A model generated the notes under the pieces. That model did not search any database and had not been told where the DNA came from. It saw nothing but the letters and a program-made list of their open reading frames with translations. From assembly GCF_900240945.1 (NCBI RefSeq), contig NZ_OESG01000014.1, forward strand, positions 1,842,015 to 1,906,014: a stretch of 64,000 bases of DNA. Reading direction: 5' to 3'. This DNA comes from Mycobacterium sp. 3519A (GTDB lineage Bacteria; Actinomycetota; Actinomycetes; Mycobacteriales; Mycobacteriaceae). The stretch's first letter is position 1. Each line of letters opens with the position of its first letter. Both the position numbers and the translations under genes were made by a program. This document shows, piece after piece, positions 18,035 to 26,802 of the stretch.

Positions 18035-20136
18035 ACCCACCTGTAGCCAAACGCATCGACCATCGCCGCGAGTATCACGGCGACGTCTTCGTCGACCCTT
18101 ACGAGTGGTTGCGCGACAAGGACGACCCGGAAGTCCTCGAGTACCTCAAGGCCGAGAACGAATACACCGACCACGTGACAGAGTCGTTGGCGCCACTGCG
18201 GCAGAAGATCTTCGACGAGATCAAGGCGCGGACGAAGGAAACCGATCTGTCCGTGCCGACCCGCCGCGGCGACTGGTGGTATTACGGCCGAAGCTTCGAG
18301 GGCAAGCAGTACAGCGTGCAATGCCGTTGCCCCGTCGCGGATCCCGACGACTGGGTGCCTCCGCAGCTCGACGAGAACACCGAGATCCCCGGCGAGCAGA
18401 TCCTGCTCGACGAGAACGTCGAGGCCGAAGGACACGACTACTTTGCGCTGGGCGCCGCGTCGGTCAGCCTGGACGGCAACATCCTGGCCTATTCGGTGGA
18501 CGTCAAGGGTGACGAGCGATACACCCTGCGCTTCAAGGACTTACGCACCGGCGCTCTGTACGACGACGAGATCGTCGGTATCGGCGCCGGAGCCACCTGG
18601 GCGGCGGACAACCACACCATCTACTACGTCACGGTCGACGAGGCGTGGCGGCCGGACACCGTGTGGCGGCACCGACTGGGCTCCGGCCTGCCCGCCGAGA
18701 AGGTCTACCACGAGCCCGACGAGAAGTTCTGGCTTGCCGTCGGACGCACCCGCAGCAACAAATACATCGTCATCGCCGCAGGCAGCGCCGTCACCACCGA
18801 GATGCGCTACGGCGACGCAGGAGACGGTGAGGCCGAGTTCACCACCATCTGGCCGCGCCGCGAACTGGTCGAGTACTCCGTCGAGCATGCGGTTGTCGGC
18901 GGCGAGGACCGGTTCCTGATCCTGCACAACGACGGCGCCGAGAACTTCACGCTCGTCGAGGCTCCGGTGAGCGATCCCACCAACGTTCGGACCCTGATAG
19001 AGCACCGTGACGACGTCCGACTGGACTCGGTCGACGCGTTCGAGGGGCATCTGGTGGTCAGCTACCGCAGCGAGGCGCTGCCGCGGATCCAGCTGTGGCC
19101 AATTTACGCCGACGGCGAATACGGTCGCCCCGAGGACATCACGTTCGACTCCGAGTTGATGTCGGCGGGCCTTTCGGCGAACCCGAACTGGAGTTCACCC
19201 AAGCTGCGGATCGGTGCGACGTCGTTCGTCATCCCGGTGCGCATCTACGACATCGACCTGGCGACCGGCGAGCGCACGCTGCTGCGTGAGCAACCGGTGC
19301 TCGGCGACTATCACCCCGACGAGTACGTCGAACGCCGCGACTGGGCCGTCGCCCCCGACGGTGCGCGGGTACCGATTTCGATCATTCACCGCATCGGGCT
19401 GCCGTACCCCGCGCCGACCTTGCTATACGGCTATGGCGCCTACGAATCCTGCGAGGACCCACGGTTTTCCATCGCCCGGCTGTCGCTGCTCGACCGGGGC
19501 ATGGTGTTCGCGGTCGCCCATGTGCGCGGCGGCGGTGAGCTCGGCAGGTCCTGGTACGAGCACGGCAAGCTGCTGGAGAAGAAGAACACCTTCACCGATT
19601 TCATCGTGGTGGCGCACCACCTCATCCAGACCGACGTCACCCGACCGGAGAACCTGGTGGCCTTCGGCGGCAGCGCGGGCGGGTTGCTGATGGGCGCGGT
19701 CGCCAACATGGCGCCGGAACTGTTCGCTGGCATCCTCGCCGCGGTCCCGTTCGTCGACGCGTTGACCACCATCCTCGACCCGTCGCTGCCGTTGACGGTC
19801 ACCGAGTGGGACGAGTGGGGAAACCCGTTGGAAGACAAAGACGTCTACCACTACATGAAGTCCTACTCACCCTACGAGAACATCGAGGCGAAGGACTATC
19901 CGCCGATCCTCGCGATGACGTCGCTGAACGACACCCGCGTGCTCTACGTCGAACCCGCGAAATGGGTTGCGGCGCTTCGGCACACCAAGACCGACGATAA
20001 CCCGGTGCTGCTGAAGACCGAGATGAATGCGGGCCACGGCGGGATCAGCGGCCGCTATGAGCGTTGGAAGGAAGTGGCGTTCGAGTACGCCTGGCTATTG
20101 GACGCCGCCAAGGCCAACCACGACGGCGGCGGCTAG
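18031..20136 (+). CDS. ptrB: oligopeptidase B (S9A serine peptidase)
   Basis: A 701-residue prolyl-oligopeptidase family peptidase that cleaves short peptides after basic residues. The N-terminal beta-propeller gates a C-terminal alpha/beta hydrolase; the nucleophile elbow [11 protein letters not shown] puts the catalytic serine at about residue 548. Asp and His follow in the SLNDTRVLY and [10 protein letters not shown] regions. It is intact and full length here; in M. tuberculosis the same locus is annotated as two fragments (ptrBa, ptrBb). The ATG overlaps the purC stop, and the 3' end overlaps the convergent DoxX gene by 42 bp. Confidence 0.95.
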   Translation: MNPPVAKRIDHRREYHGDVFVDPYEWLRDKDDPEVLEYLKAENEYTDHVTESLAPLRQKIFDEIKARTKETDLSVPTRRGDWWYYGRSFEGKQYSVQCRCPVADPDDWVPPQLDENTEIPGEQILLDENVEAEGHDYFALGAASVSLDGNILAYSVDVKGDERYTLRFKDLRTGALYDDEIVGIGAGATWAADNHTIYYVTVDEAWRPDTVWRHRLGSGLPAEKVYHEPDEKFWLAVGRTRSNKYIVIAAGSAVTTEMRYGDAGDGEAEFTTIWPRRELVEYSVEHAVVGGEDRFLILHNDGAENFTLVEAPVSDPTNVRTLIEHRDDVRLDSVDAFEGHLVVSYRSEALPRIQLWPIYADGEYGRPEDITFDSELMSAGLSANPNWSSPKLRIGATSFVIPVRIYDIDLATGERTLLREQPVLGDYHPDEYVERRDWAVAPDGARVPISIIHRIGLPYPAPTLLYGYGAYESCEDPRFSIARLSLLDRGMVFAVAHVRGGGELGRSWYEHGKLLEKKNTFTDFIVVAHHLIQTDVTRPENLVAFGGSAGGLLMGAVANMAPELFAGILAAVPFVDALTTILDPSLPLTVTEWDEWGNPLEDKDVYHYMKSYSPYENIEAKDYPPILAMTSLNDTRVLYVEPAKWVAALRHTKTDDNPVLLKTEMNAGHGGISGRYERWKEVAFEYAWLLDAAKANHDGGG

Positions 20137-20544
20137 GAACACGATCTCCTCCGCAGTCCGCACGTCCAACCGCGAGTTCATCGACTTCGGCGGACCGGGC
20201 ATCCGCGACGCATAGATGTTGGCCGGGAACATCACCAACATCAGCACGAAGAGACACACCGCCGCGGCGACACGGGTCGGCGGATAGAGCAGCCCGGCCG
20301 CGCCAAGCAGTTCGAGCACGCCGGTGAACGTGACGAGCAGACCCGGCGCGGGCAGCCGCGGCGGTACGATCGCGATCATGTCGCGCCGCAGTGGGTTCAC
20401 GAAGTGTGCCGCCCCGGTCATCACGAACATCACCGCCAGGCCGACCGCGAGCGCTTCCGGCCAGCCGGCGACGTAATCGACCCCCAGCCAGCCGACCAGG
20501 CGGGCGGCCAGGGTGCCGAGGACCAGCGTGAGGACAACTGCCAT
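20095..20544 (-). CDS. DoxX family membrane protein
   Basis: A 149-residue protein with four hydrophobic segments and the DoxX-type stretch VMFVMTGAAHFVNPLR, then GVLELLGAAGLLYPPT. DoxX proteins are small inner-membrane proteins, some linked to thiosulfate oxidation or oxidative-stress complexes. The start ATG 20544 has AGGAGTT at a good distance, better than an upstream TTG at 20571. It is divergent from a TetR gene with repeated operator-like sequences between, so it is probably repressed by that TetR. Confidence 0.82.
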   Translation of the reverse strand: MAVVLTLVLGTLAARLVGWLGVDYVAGWPEALAVGLAVMFVMTGAAHFVNPLRRDMIAIVPPRLPAPGLLVTFTGVLELLGAAGLLYPPTRVAAAVCLFVLMLVMFPANIYASRMPGPPKSMNSRLDVRTAEEIVFLAAAVVVGLGGVQ

Positions 20545-20557
20545 CGCAACTCCTAAT

Positions 20558-20608
20558 CTAGACAGTGACAAGATGGAGGTTAGGCAGGAATCTAGGCACT
20601 GTCAAGAT
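20558..20608. promoter_or_regulatory. candidate operator repeats between doxX-like and tetR genes
   Basis: Two 17-bp direct copies, CTAGACAGTGACAAGAT (20558-20574) and CTAGGCACTGTCAAGAT (20592-20608), match at 14 of 17 positions with 34-bp spacing. Each is also imperfectly palindromic around CAnTG. They fill the 75-bp space between divergent doxX-like and tetR starts, the usual place for an autoregulated TetR operator. Confidence 0.6.
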
Positions 20609-20619
20609 ATGATCGGGAG

Positions 20620-21177
20620 ATGAGCAGGGACACCTATCACCACGGCGATCTGAAGGCCGTCATCCTGGCCAAAGCCGCCGCCCTTGTCGCAGAGCGCGGC
20701 GCCGACGGAATCTCACTGCGCGAGCTCGCGCGGGAGGCCGGGGTGTCCCACGCCGCGCCCGCGCATCATTTCACCGACCGCCGCGGACTGTTCACCGCGC
20801 TCGCCGCCGAGGGGTGGCGCCTGCTGACCGAGGCGCTCCGCGACGCCCGGCCGGACTTCCTCGAGGCGGCACTCGCCTACGTCCGATTCGCGCTCGACCA
20901 TCCCGGCCACTACGCGGTGATGTTCGACCGGTCGCTGGTCAACGCCGCGGATCCGGAACTGATCGCGTCGATGGATGCCGCCGGAACTGAGCTGGCGCAA
21001 GGCGTCGGCACGCTCGACGATGCGAACGCCAAGGGCGATCCGCAGGCCGCCGCATTGGCGGCATGGTCTCTGGTGCACGGCTTTTCGCTGCTTTGGCTCA
21101 ATCAAGCCATCGACAACGACACCGATCCGATCGCGCTGGTGCATCGGGTCGCCGGGATGCTGTTCACGAACGGGTAG
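20620..21177 (+). CDS. TetR family regulator with WHG-type C-terminal domain
   Basis: A 185-residue regulator. Its N-terminal helix-turn-helix reads LRELAREAGVSHAAPAHHFTDRRGLFTAL (about residues 32-60). The C-terminal part with AALAAWSLVHGFSLLWLN is the WHG-type ligand domain. It is likely autoregulated and controls the divergent DoxX-like gene through the repeats at 20558-20608. The stop codon TAG also supplies the first bases of the -10 hexamer of the glutathione peroxidase gene. Confidence 0.9.
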   Translation: MSRDTYHHGDLKAVILAKAAALVAERGADGISLRELAREAGVSHAAPAHHFTDRRGLFTALAAEGWRLLTEALRDARPDFLEAALAYVRFALDHPGHYAVMFDRSLVNAADPELIASMDAAGTELAQGVGTLDDANAKGDPQAAALAAWSLVHGFSLLWLNQAIDNDTDPIALVHRVAGMLFTNG

Positions 21178-21180
21178 CCT
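21175..21180 (+). promoter_or_regulatory. -10 hexamer for leaderless glutathione peroxidase gene
   Basis: TAGCCT overlaps the tetR stop codon and lies 8 nt before ATG 21189, predicting a leaderless transcript. Confidence 0.5.
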
Positions 21181-21188
21181 GCCGGGTT

Positions 21189-21680
21189 ATGACCTCGCTG
21201 ACTGACATCGCATTGACGACGCTGGACGGACGGCCCACGACGCTGGCCGAGTTGGCTGACGGCGCTGCGCTGGTGGTGAACGTGGCGTCGAAGTGTGGGC
21301 TGACTCCGCAATACACCGCGCTGGAGCAACTGGCGACGGACTACGGTGACCGCGGCCTGACGGTGATCGGGGTGCCGTGCAACCAGTTCATGGGCCAGGA
21401 GCCGGGCACCGCCGAGGAGATCCAGACGTTCTGTGCCACCAACTACGGCGTGACCTTTCCGCTGCTGGCCAAGACCGACGTGAACGGCGCCAACCGGCAC
21501 CCGCTGTACGCCGAACTGACCAAGACGCCGGATGCCTCAGGCGAGGCGGGTGACGTCCAATGGAACTTCGAGAAGTTCCTGCTGGCGCCCGGCGGTCAGG
21601 TGGTCAACCGGTTCCGGCCCCGCACGGTGCCGGATGCGCCTGAGGTGATCGCGGCCATCGAATCGGTGTTGCCCCGGTAG
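21189..21680 (+). CDS. glutathione peroxidase-like thiol peroxidase
   Basis: A 163-residue peroxidase of the GPx superfamily. The peroxidatic cysteine is C36 (ASKCGLTPQ), with family partners Q70 and W125-N126 and a likely resolving cysteine C82 (TFCATNYG). Mycobacteria lack glutathione, so it probably uses thioredoxin or mycothiol-linked reductants to remove hydroperoxides; this is family knowledge, not visible here. ATG 21189 aligns with the family N-terminus; longer upstream frames overlap tetR. Confidence 0.92.
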   Translation: MTSLTDIALTTLDGRPTTLAELADGAALVVNVASKCGLTPQYTALEQLATDYGDRGLTVIGVPCNQFMGQEPGTAEEIQTFCATNYGVTFPLLAKTDVNGANRHPLYAELTKTPDASGEAGDVQWNFEKFLLAPGGQVVNRFRPRTVPDAPEVIAAIESVLPR

Positions 21681-21742
21681 ATGTCAACTGCTGACCACGT
21701 GTTGTAAACCGTCGCGACATATGCCGTTGCCACACTGGGCGC

Positions 21743-22447
21743 GTGGCTGGACAACTGATCGTCTCGGTTTCCGGGATCAGCGATCGCACGCTGGCCGACG
21801 TCGCCGCGTTCCGCGGCCGACTTGACGAACGTAGCGTGCCCGCTTCGTTTTTGGTGGCGCCGAGGATCAAAGGGGGCTACCGGCTCGACTCGGATGCGCC
21901 GACGGTCGAGTGGCTTGCCGACCGGCGCACCCGCGGTGATGCCATAGTGCTGCACGGCTTTGACGAGGCGGCCACCAAGAAGCGACGCGGCGAGTTCGCC
22001 ACTTTGCAAGCGCACGAAGCGAATTTGCGGTTGATGGGCGCGGACCGGGTGCTCGAGCATCTGGGGTTGCGGACCAGGCTGTTCGCCGCGCCCGGATGGA
22101 CGGTATCGCAAGGCACCATGATGGCATTGCCCCGCAATGGGTTTCGGCTCGTCGCCGGGCTGAGCGGCATCACCGATCTGGTTCGTCAGACCACCGTGCG
22201 GAGCCGGGTGCTCGGCATCGGCGAGGGGTTCTTGAGCGAGCCGTGGTGGTGTCGAACGCTTGTCCTGTCCGCCGAACGCGCGGCGCGGCGCGAGGGCGTC
22301 GTCCGCGTCGCGGTGGCCGCACGTCATCTCCGTCGGCCCGGTCCGTTGCAGGCCATGCTCGACGCCGTCGACTTGGCGTTGATGCACGGGTGCATGCCGT
22401 CCGTCTACCACTGGGACCCATATCCCGCTCTGACAGACGCGGCATAG
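21743..22447 (+). CDS. DUF2334 polysaccharide-deacetylase-like protein (Rv0784-like)
   Basis: A 234-residue protein with a deacetylase-like (beta/alpha)-barrel: first strand QLIVSVSGISDRT, then ASFLVAPRIKG, a metal-site-like GDAIVLHGFDE near residues 69-79, and FAAPGWTVSQ near 115-124. Enzymatic activity is inferred only from this fold. No signal peptide is seen, so it is probably cytosolic. GTG 21743 is the start. It precedes the FAD dehydrogenase with a 22-bp gap, as in the Rv0784-Rv0785 pair. Confidence 0.75.
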   Translation: MAGQLIVSVSGISDRTLADVAAFRGRLDERSVPASFLVAPRIKGGYRLDSDAPTVEWLADRRTRGDAIVLHGFDEAATKKRRGEFATLQAHEANLRLMGADRVLEHLGLRTRLFAAPGWTVSQGTMMALPRNGFRLVAGLSGITDLVRQTTVRSRVLGIGEGFLSEPWWCRTLVLSAERAARREGVVRVAVAARHLRRPGPLQAMLDAVDLALMHGCMPSVYHWDPYPALTDAA

Positions 22448-22457
22448 CCAACGCCGC

Positions 22458-22463
22458 TAACGT
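22458..22463 (+). promoter_or_regulatory. -10 hexamer for leaderless FAD dehydrogenase gene
   Basis: TAACGT lies 6 nt before GTG 22470, with no ribosome-binding site between. Confidence 0.5.
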
Positions 22464-22469
22464 GGCGGC

Positions 22470-24113
22470 GTGGCAGATGCTGATGTGATCGTGGTGGGTG
22501 CCGGTCTGGCCGGTCTGGTGGCCGCGTGTGAGCTGGTCGAACGCGGCCGCAGCGTGTTGATTGTGGATCAGGAGAACGCCAACAACGTCGGCGGCCAGGC
22601 ATTCTGGTCGTTCGGCGGGCTGTTCTTCGTGGACAGCCCGGAACAGCGGCGGCTGGGCATCCGCGACAGCCACGAGTTGGCGTTGCAGGACTGGCTGGGC
22701 ACCGCAGGCTTCGACCGGCCCGAGGACCACTGGCCGCGGCAGTGGGCGCACGCGTACGTCGACTTCGCCGCGGGGGAGAAGCGCAGTTGGCTGCACGAGC
22801 GTGGGCTGCGGACCTTCCCGCTGGTCGGTTGGGCCGAGCGGGGTGGCTATGACGCTCGCGGCCACGGCAACTCGGTGCCGCGCTTCCACATCACCTGGGG
22901 TACCGGGCCTGCGATCGTCGACATCTTCGCGCGCCGGTTGCTGGGCAACGCCAAGGTGCGGTTCGCGCATCGCCACCGTGTCGACGAGCTGATCGTGGAC
23001 AACGGTGCGGTCACCGGGGTGCGCGGTGCGGTGCTGGAGCCGACGACCGCTGCGCGCGGTGTCGAGTCGTCACGAAATGTTATCGGCGACTTCGAATTTC
23101 GCGCGCAAGCGGTGATCGTCGCCAGTGGCGGGATCGGCGGGAGCCACGACCTGGTGCGGCAGAACTGGCCGAAGCGGATGGGCCGGGTGCCCGAGCAGTT
23201 GCTGTCCGGGGTGCCCGCGCACGTCGACGGGCGGATGATCGGCATCACCGAATCCGCGGGTGCGCGGGTGATCAACAGCGACCGGATGTGGCACTACACC
23301 GAGGGCATCACGAACTACGACCCCATCTGGCCGTTGCACGGCATCCGGATCATTCCGGGGCCGTCGTCGTTGTGGCTGGACGCCAACGGCAAACGGTTGC
23401 CGTCGCCGTTGTATCCGGGGTTCGACACGCTCGGCACGCTGGAGTACATCTCGCAGACCGGGCAGGACTACACCTGGTACGTCCTCAACGCGCGAATCAT
23501 CGAGAAGGAGTTCGCGTTGTCCGGGCAGGAGCAGAATCCCGACCTCACCGGTAAGAGCGTGCGCGATGTGTTGCGGCGGGTGCGGCCGGGGGCGCCGCCG
23601 CCGGTGCAGGCGTTCGTGGACAAGGGTGTCGACTTCGTCAGTGGAAACTCGTTGCGCGACTTGGTATCTGCGATGAACAACGTGCCTGACGTGTTGCCAC
23701 TCGACTATGCGACCGTCGAGGAGGAGGTGACTGCCCGCGACCGCGAGGTGGCCAACCGGTTCACCAAAGACACCCAGATCGCCTCGATCCGGGTGGCGCG
23801 CAACTACCTTGGCGACCGGTTCGGTCGCGTCGTCGCCCCGCACCGACTCACCGATCCGAAGGCGGGCCCGTTGATCGCCGTCAAACTGCACATCCTGACC
23901 CGGAAGTCGTTGGGCGGCTTGGAAACCGATCTGGACTCGCGGGCGCTCAAACCAGACGGCACGCCGTTCGACGGTCTGTACGCAGCGGGCGAGGCGGCCG
24001 GATTCGGCGGCGGCGGCGTGCACGGCTACCGCTCGCTGGAGGGCACCTTCCTGGGCGGGTGCGTGTTCTCGGGTCGAGCGGCGGGCCGGGCAGCAGCGAG
24101 GGCTATGGCTTAG
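22470..24113 (+). CDS. FAD-binding dehydrogenase (Rv0785-like, KsdD/fumarate reductase superfamily)
   Basis: A 547-residue flavoprotein. The dinucleotide-binding motif VVGAGLAGL is at residues 8-16, followed by IVDQENANNVGGQAFWS for FAD contacts. The C-terminal GLYAAGEAAGFGGGG is the second FAD site of the succinate dehydrogenase/3-ketosteroid dehydrogenase superfamily. It resembles 3-oxosteroid 1-dehydrogenases, but the true substrate is not known. GTG 22470 is probably a leaderless start. The TAG overlaps the stop of the convergent metallo-hydrolase (TTAG 24110-24113). Confidence 0.88.
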   Translation: MADADVIVVGAGLAGLVAACELVERGRSVLIVDQENANNVGGQAFWSFGGLFFVDSPEQRRLGIRDSHELALQDWLGTAGFDRPEDHWPRQWAHAYVDFAAGEKRSWLHERGLRTFPLVGWAERGGYDARGHGNSVPRFHITWGTGPAIVDIFARRLLGNAKVRFAHRHRVDELIVDNGAVTGVRGAVLEPTTAARGVESSRNVIGDFEFRAQAVIVASGGIGGSHDLVRQNWPKRMGRVPEQLLSGVPAHVDGRMIGITESAGARVINSDRMWHYTEGITNYDPIWPLHGIRIIPGPSSLWLDANGKRLPSPLYPGFDTLGTLEYISQTGQDYTWYVLNARIIEKEFALSGQEQNPDLTGKSVRDVLRRVRPGAPPPVQAFVDKGVDFVSGNSLRDLVSAMNNVPDVLPLDYATVEEEVTARDREVANRFTKDTQIASIRVARNYLGDRFGRVVAPHRLTDPKAGPLIAVKLHILTRKSLGGLETDLDSRALKPDGTPFDGLYAAGEAAGFGGGGVHGYRSLEGTFLGGCVFSGRAAGRAAARAMA

Positions 24114-24763
24114 AAGTCCGTGGCATTTTCGGGTTCGAGCACCTGGAAGTCGGCGTTGGTCATTTCGGACAGCCGCCCGTAATAGATGCCGCGGGCGTTC
24201 GGTTCGATGATCGCCTGATGGATTGGTACGGCGCGGGCGGGTGCGACGGCGCGCAGATAGTCAACCGCCTCCGACACCTTCATCCACGGGGCAGCTGCGG
24301 GAGTGGCCAGCACGTCGACGGGCTCGCCCGGCGCGAACAGCGCGTCGCCGGGGTGCATCAACCGGGCGGCATGCGAGCCGTCACCGATGAGGTACGAAAT
24401 ATTGTCTATCACAGGGATTTCCGGGTGGATCACCGCGTGCCTGCCGCCCACGCCCCGCACGGTCAGGTGCCCGATGCTCAACTCGTCGCCGACGTGCACA
24501 GCCTGCCACGGGTCGCCGAGTTGATCGGCGGTTTGCGGGTCGGCGTACAGCGCGGCCTGCGGGTTGGCCTCGACGAGCGCCGGTAGCCGCGCCGTGTCGG
24601 CATGATCGGGGTGCTGGTGGGTGATCAGGATGGCCGACAGCCCGGTGATGCCCTCGAAGCCGTGCGAAAACGTGCCGGGGTCGAACAGGACGGTGGTGTC
24701 CTCTCCGGAATCGCCCTTGAAATTCGCGAGTAGGCATGAATGGCCGAAATGCGTCAATTGCAT
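24110..24763 (-). CDS. MBL-fold metallo-hydrolase (Rv0786c-like)
   Basis: A 217-residue metallo-beta-lactamase-fold hydrolase. It begins MQLTHFGHSCLL and carries the di-metal motif H49-Q-H-P-D-H54; later metal ligands sit in GVGGRHAVIH (about 106-115) and HPGDALF. It resembles the UlaG-like L-ascorbate-6-phosphate lactonase branch, but the substrate is unassigned. ATG 24763 starts exactly at the conserved N-terminus; an upstream frame start at 25063 is inside the divergent gene. Confidence 0.9.
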   Translation of the reverse strand: MQLTHFGHSCLLANFKGDSGEDTTVLFDPGTFSHGFEGITGLSAILITHQHPDHADTARLPALVEANPQAALYADPQTADQLGDPWQAVHVGDELSIGHLTVRGVGGRHAVIHPEIPVIDNISYLIGDGSHAARLMHPGDALFAPGEPVDVLATPAAAPWMKVSEAVDYLRAVAPARAVPIHQAIIEPNARGIYYGRLSEMTNADFQVLEPENATDF

Positions 24764-24765
24764 GC

Positions 24766-24800
24766 CTATATTGTGGCGCGCAAGTCTGTACCAGGGGGAC
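24766..24800 (+). promoter_or_regulatory. promoter and ribosome-binding site for the secreted protein gene
   Basis: TATATT at 24766-24771 fits a -10 hexamer. A strong AGGGGGA (24793-24799) precedes GTG 24808 at a good distance, so this gene has a leader and is not leaderless. Confidence 0.45.
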
Positions 24801-24807
24801 CTGCATC

Positions 24808-25467
24808 GTGCGATTGCTGCTGGCGGTAGCCGTGGCGACCTTTGGGCTGGCCAGCGCGCCCCCTGCGGGCGCGGTACCTGGCGAGTGCCCGCCGTTTTGC
24901 GACGCCATCCCCGATGCGGCGTGGATCGCGCCGCCATCGGTGCCGCTGTACCCGGTGTATCGGTGGCCTGGCCTGGCCGCATTGGCGGTGACGGCGGCGT
25001 CGCCGCGGTTCGGCTTCGAGGCGGTGTGCAGCAGTCCGCCGGTTGCCGAGGATCCGCGTGCATATGCCGTCGCGGCGCGATCGGTGGTGCTGCACGAGAA
25101 AGACCAGTGGAACCTGCTGGTGCAGGTGATCCACTGGCGCGGCGACACCGCGACCGGAGGACGAACCGCGATGTCGACGCTGGATACGGCCAGGTCGCGG
25201 CTGCGCGACTGCCAGACGACGGCGGCCACGGCGTCGCCGTCGATCACCACCGACGACGGCACCAGCGTCGCCGCGGTGATCAGCAAGGCGGGCGACCAGG
25301 TGATGCACGAGTACCTGCTGGCCCATCCGGGCAGCAGCACCGTCGTCGAACTGGCCATGTGGTCGTCGCTGCCGCCTCAGGTCGACTGGCCGTCGGTGGC
25401 CGACGCGCAGGTGCTCGATGCGATGGCGGCCCCGTTGTGCAGGGCATACCTTGGTTCGTGCCGGTGA
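24808..25467 (+). CDS. secreted protein of unknown function (Rv0787 position)
   Basis: A 219-residue protein with a Sec signal peptide (VRLLLAVAVATFGLASAPPA, cleavage near GAVPG). The mature part has a proline-rich start, about five cysteines (two in ECPPFCD and one in the C-terminal GSCR) and a conserved middle with KDQWNLLVQVIHWRG. I do not recognise a characterised family. GTG 24808 is chosen because of the good ribosome-binding site and because it starts the signal peptide. It lies just upstream of purS with a 36-bp gap. Confidence 0.75.
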   Translation: MRLLLAVAVATFGLASAPPAGAVPGECPPFCDAIPDAAWIAPPSVPLYPVYRWPGLAALAVTAASPRFGFEAVCSSPPVAEDPRAYAVAARSVVLHEKDQWNLLVQVIHWRGDTATGGRTAMSTLDTARSRLRDCQTTAATASPSITTDDGTSVAAVISKAGDQVMHEYLLAHPGSSTVVELAMWSSLPPQVDWPSVADAQVLDAMAAPLCRAYLGSCR

Positions 25468-25490
25468 GGCGGCGGCGGCGTTGCCGCCGG

Positions 25491-25496
25491 TAGAGT
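25491..25496 (+). promoter_or_regulatory. -10 hexamer for leaderless purS
   Basis: TAGAGT lies 7 nt before GTG 25504. An in-frame GTG at 25495 lies inside this hexamer and is therefore an unlikely start. Confidence 0.6.
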
Positions 25497-25503
25497 GTTC
25501 GCC

Positions 25504-25743
25504 GTGGCAAGGGTGGTTGTGCACGTGATGCCCAAGGCGGAGATCCTCGACCCGCAGGGGCAGGCGATCGTCGGGGCGCTGGGACGGCTCGGCTTCGACG
25601 GTGTCTCGGATGTACGGCAGGGCAAGCGATTTGAGCTCGAGGTCGACGACAGCATCGACGACGACACCCTGGCCGAGATTGCCGAATCGCTGCTGGCGAA
25701 CACGGTGATCGAGGATTTCAGCGTCAGCAGGGAGCCATCATGA
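25504..25743 (+). CDS. purS: FGAM synthase subunit PurS
   Basis: The small 79-residue subunit that bridges PurQ and PurL in the three-part formylglycinamidine ribonucleotide synthase, which converts FGAR to FGAM using glutamine ammonia. It starts [20 protein letters not shown] and ends in [14 protein letters not shown], both typical of PurS. GTG 25504 is fixed by the 7-nt distance to the -10 hexamer. The TGA overlaps the purQ ATG (ATGA), so the two subunits are translationally coupled. Confidence 0.95.
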   Translation: MARVVVHVMPKAEILDPQGQAIVGALGRLGFDGVSDVRQGKRFELEVDDSIDDDTLAEIAESLLANTVIEDFSVSREPS

Positions 25744-26414
25744 CCGCACGTGTGGGCGTGATCACATTTCCGGGGACGCTGGACGACGTCGACGCCGCCA
25801 GGGCGGTCAAGTTGGCCGGCGCCGAGGCGGTCAGCCTGTGGCACGCCGACGCGGACCTCAAGGGGGTCGACGCGGTGGTGGTGCCGGGCGGCTTCTCGTA
25901 CGGGGACTACTTGCGTTGCGGCGCGATCGCGAAGTTCGCCCCGGTGATGGGCGAAGTGGTCCGCGGCGCTGAGCAGGGACTGCCAGTGTTGGGGATCTGC
26001 AACGGTTTTCAGGTGCTGTGTGAGGCCGGCCTGCTGCCTGGCGCGTTGACGCGTAACGCGGGCCTGCACTTCGTCTGCCGCGATCTGTGGCTGGAGGTCG
26101 TGTCGAATACGACGGCGTGGACGTCGCGCTACGACGTCGGCGCCGACATTCTGGTGCCGTTGAAATCGGGCGAGGGCCGCTACGTGGCCAGCGAGCAGGT
26201 GCTCGACGAGTTGGAGGGCGAGGGTCGGGTGGTGTTCCGCTACCGCGACAACCCGAACGGCTCGATGCGCGACATCGCCGGTATCAGCTCGGCCAACGGT
26301 CGCGTCGTCGGCCTGATGCCGCATCCAGAGCACGCCACCGAGGCGCTGACCGGCCCGTCCGACGACGGGCTCGGCCTGTTCTACTCCGCCCTCGATCAGG
26401 TGCTCGCGGCGTAG
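25740..26414 (+). CDS. purQ: FGAM synthase glutaminase subunit PurQ
   Basis: A 224-residue class I glutamine amidotransferase that supplies ammonia to PurL. The nucleophile is C87 in GICNGFQVL, and the catalytic His-Glu pair is in PHPEHA (H195, E197). [13 protein letters not shown] near 48-60 is diagnostic of PurQ rather than other amidotransferases. It is coupled to purS; purL, the third subunit, lies 12 kb away in this window. It is the last gene in the M. tuberculosis-like order before the accessory stretch starting at about 26.5 kb. Confidence 0.96.
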   Translation: MTARVGVITFPGTLDDVDAARAVKLAGAEAVSLWHADADLKGVDAVVVPGGFSYGDYLRCGAIAKFAPVMGEVVRGAEQGLPVLGICNGFQVLCEAGLLPGALTRNAGLHFVCRDLWLEVVSNTTAWTSRYDVGADILVPLKSGEGRYVASEQVLDELEGEGRVVFRYRDNPNGSMRDIAGISSANGRVVGLMPHPEHATEALTGPSDDGLGLFYSALDQVLAA

Positions 26415-26515
26415 GTCTCACGACCGCGAGCGTGCGGAAATTGGTGCGCACAGGGGTGTCCGGCAGGCCTTAGGGTCGAGACAACTGATTGCGTACTGAA
26501 ATTCCAGGAGTGATC

Positions 26516-26800
26516 GTGCTCGTCGATCCAGAGGTGCTGCGCGCGTTTGCAGCGCAGGTTGATTCCGCCGCGGCGTCTATCAGCGGCCTCGACGTCAGCA
26601 GCGTTGCGACCACTGCGGCCGACGGATTGCCGGCGTCGGAGACGCAGTGGGCCGCACGACAGGTCGGTCATCACCTCGGGCTTGCGGCAAAGGACATCGT
26701 CAAAGACATCACATCCATGGGGCAAGCGGTTCGCGGAGCGGGAGACCGCTACGAGGTCGACGACACCGCTCTCGCGGGCATTTTCACGCAGCTGTTCTGA
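26516..26800 (+). CDS. EspC-like type VII secretion (ESX) target protein
   Basis: A 94-residue helical-hairpin protein of the EspC/DUF2580 type, with DPEVLRAFAAQVDSAA, DGLPASETQWAAR and the C-terminal MGQAVRGAGDRYEVDD. The last segment contains Y79-x-x-x-D83, the YxxxD/E export signal of mycobacterial ESX substrates. Start GTG 26516 follows AGGAG with a 5-nt spacer. Two bases separate it from the WXG-type gene, so the pair probably forms a co-secreted heterodimer. No ESX machinery gene lies nearby, so export would rely on a system encoded elsewhere. Confidence 0.82.
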   Translation: MLVDPEVLRAFAAQVDSAAASISGLDVSSVATTAADGLPASETQWAARQVGHHLGLAAKDIVKDITSMGQAVRGAGDRYEVDDTALAGIFTQLF

Positions 26801-26802
26801 CC

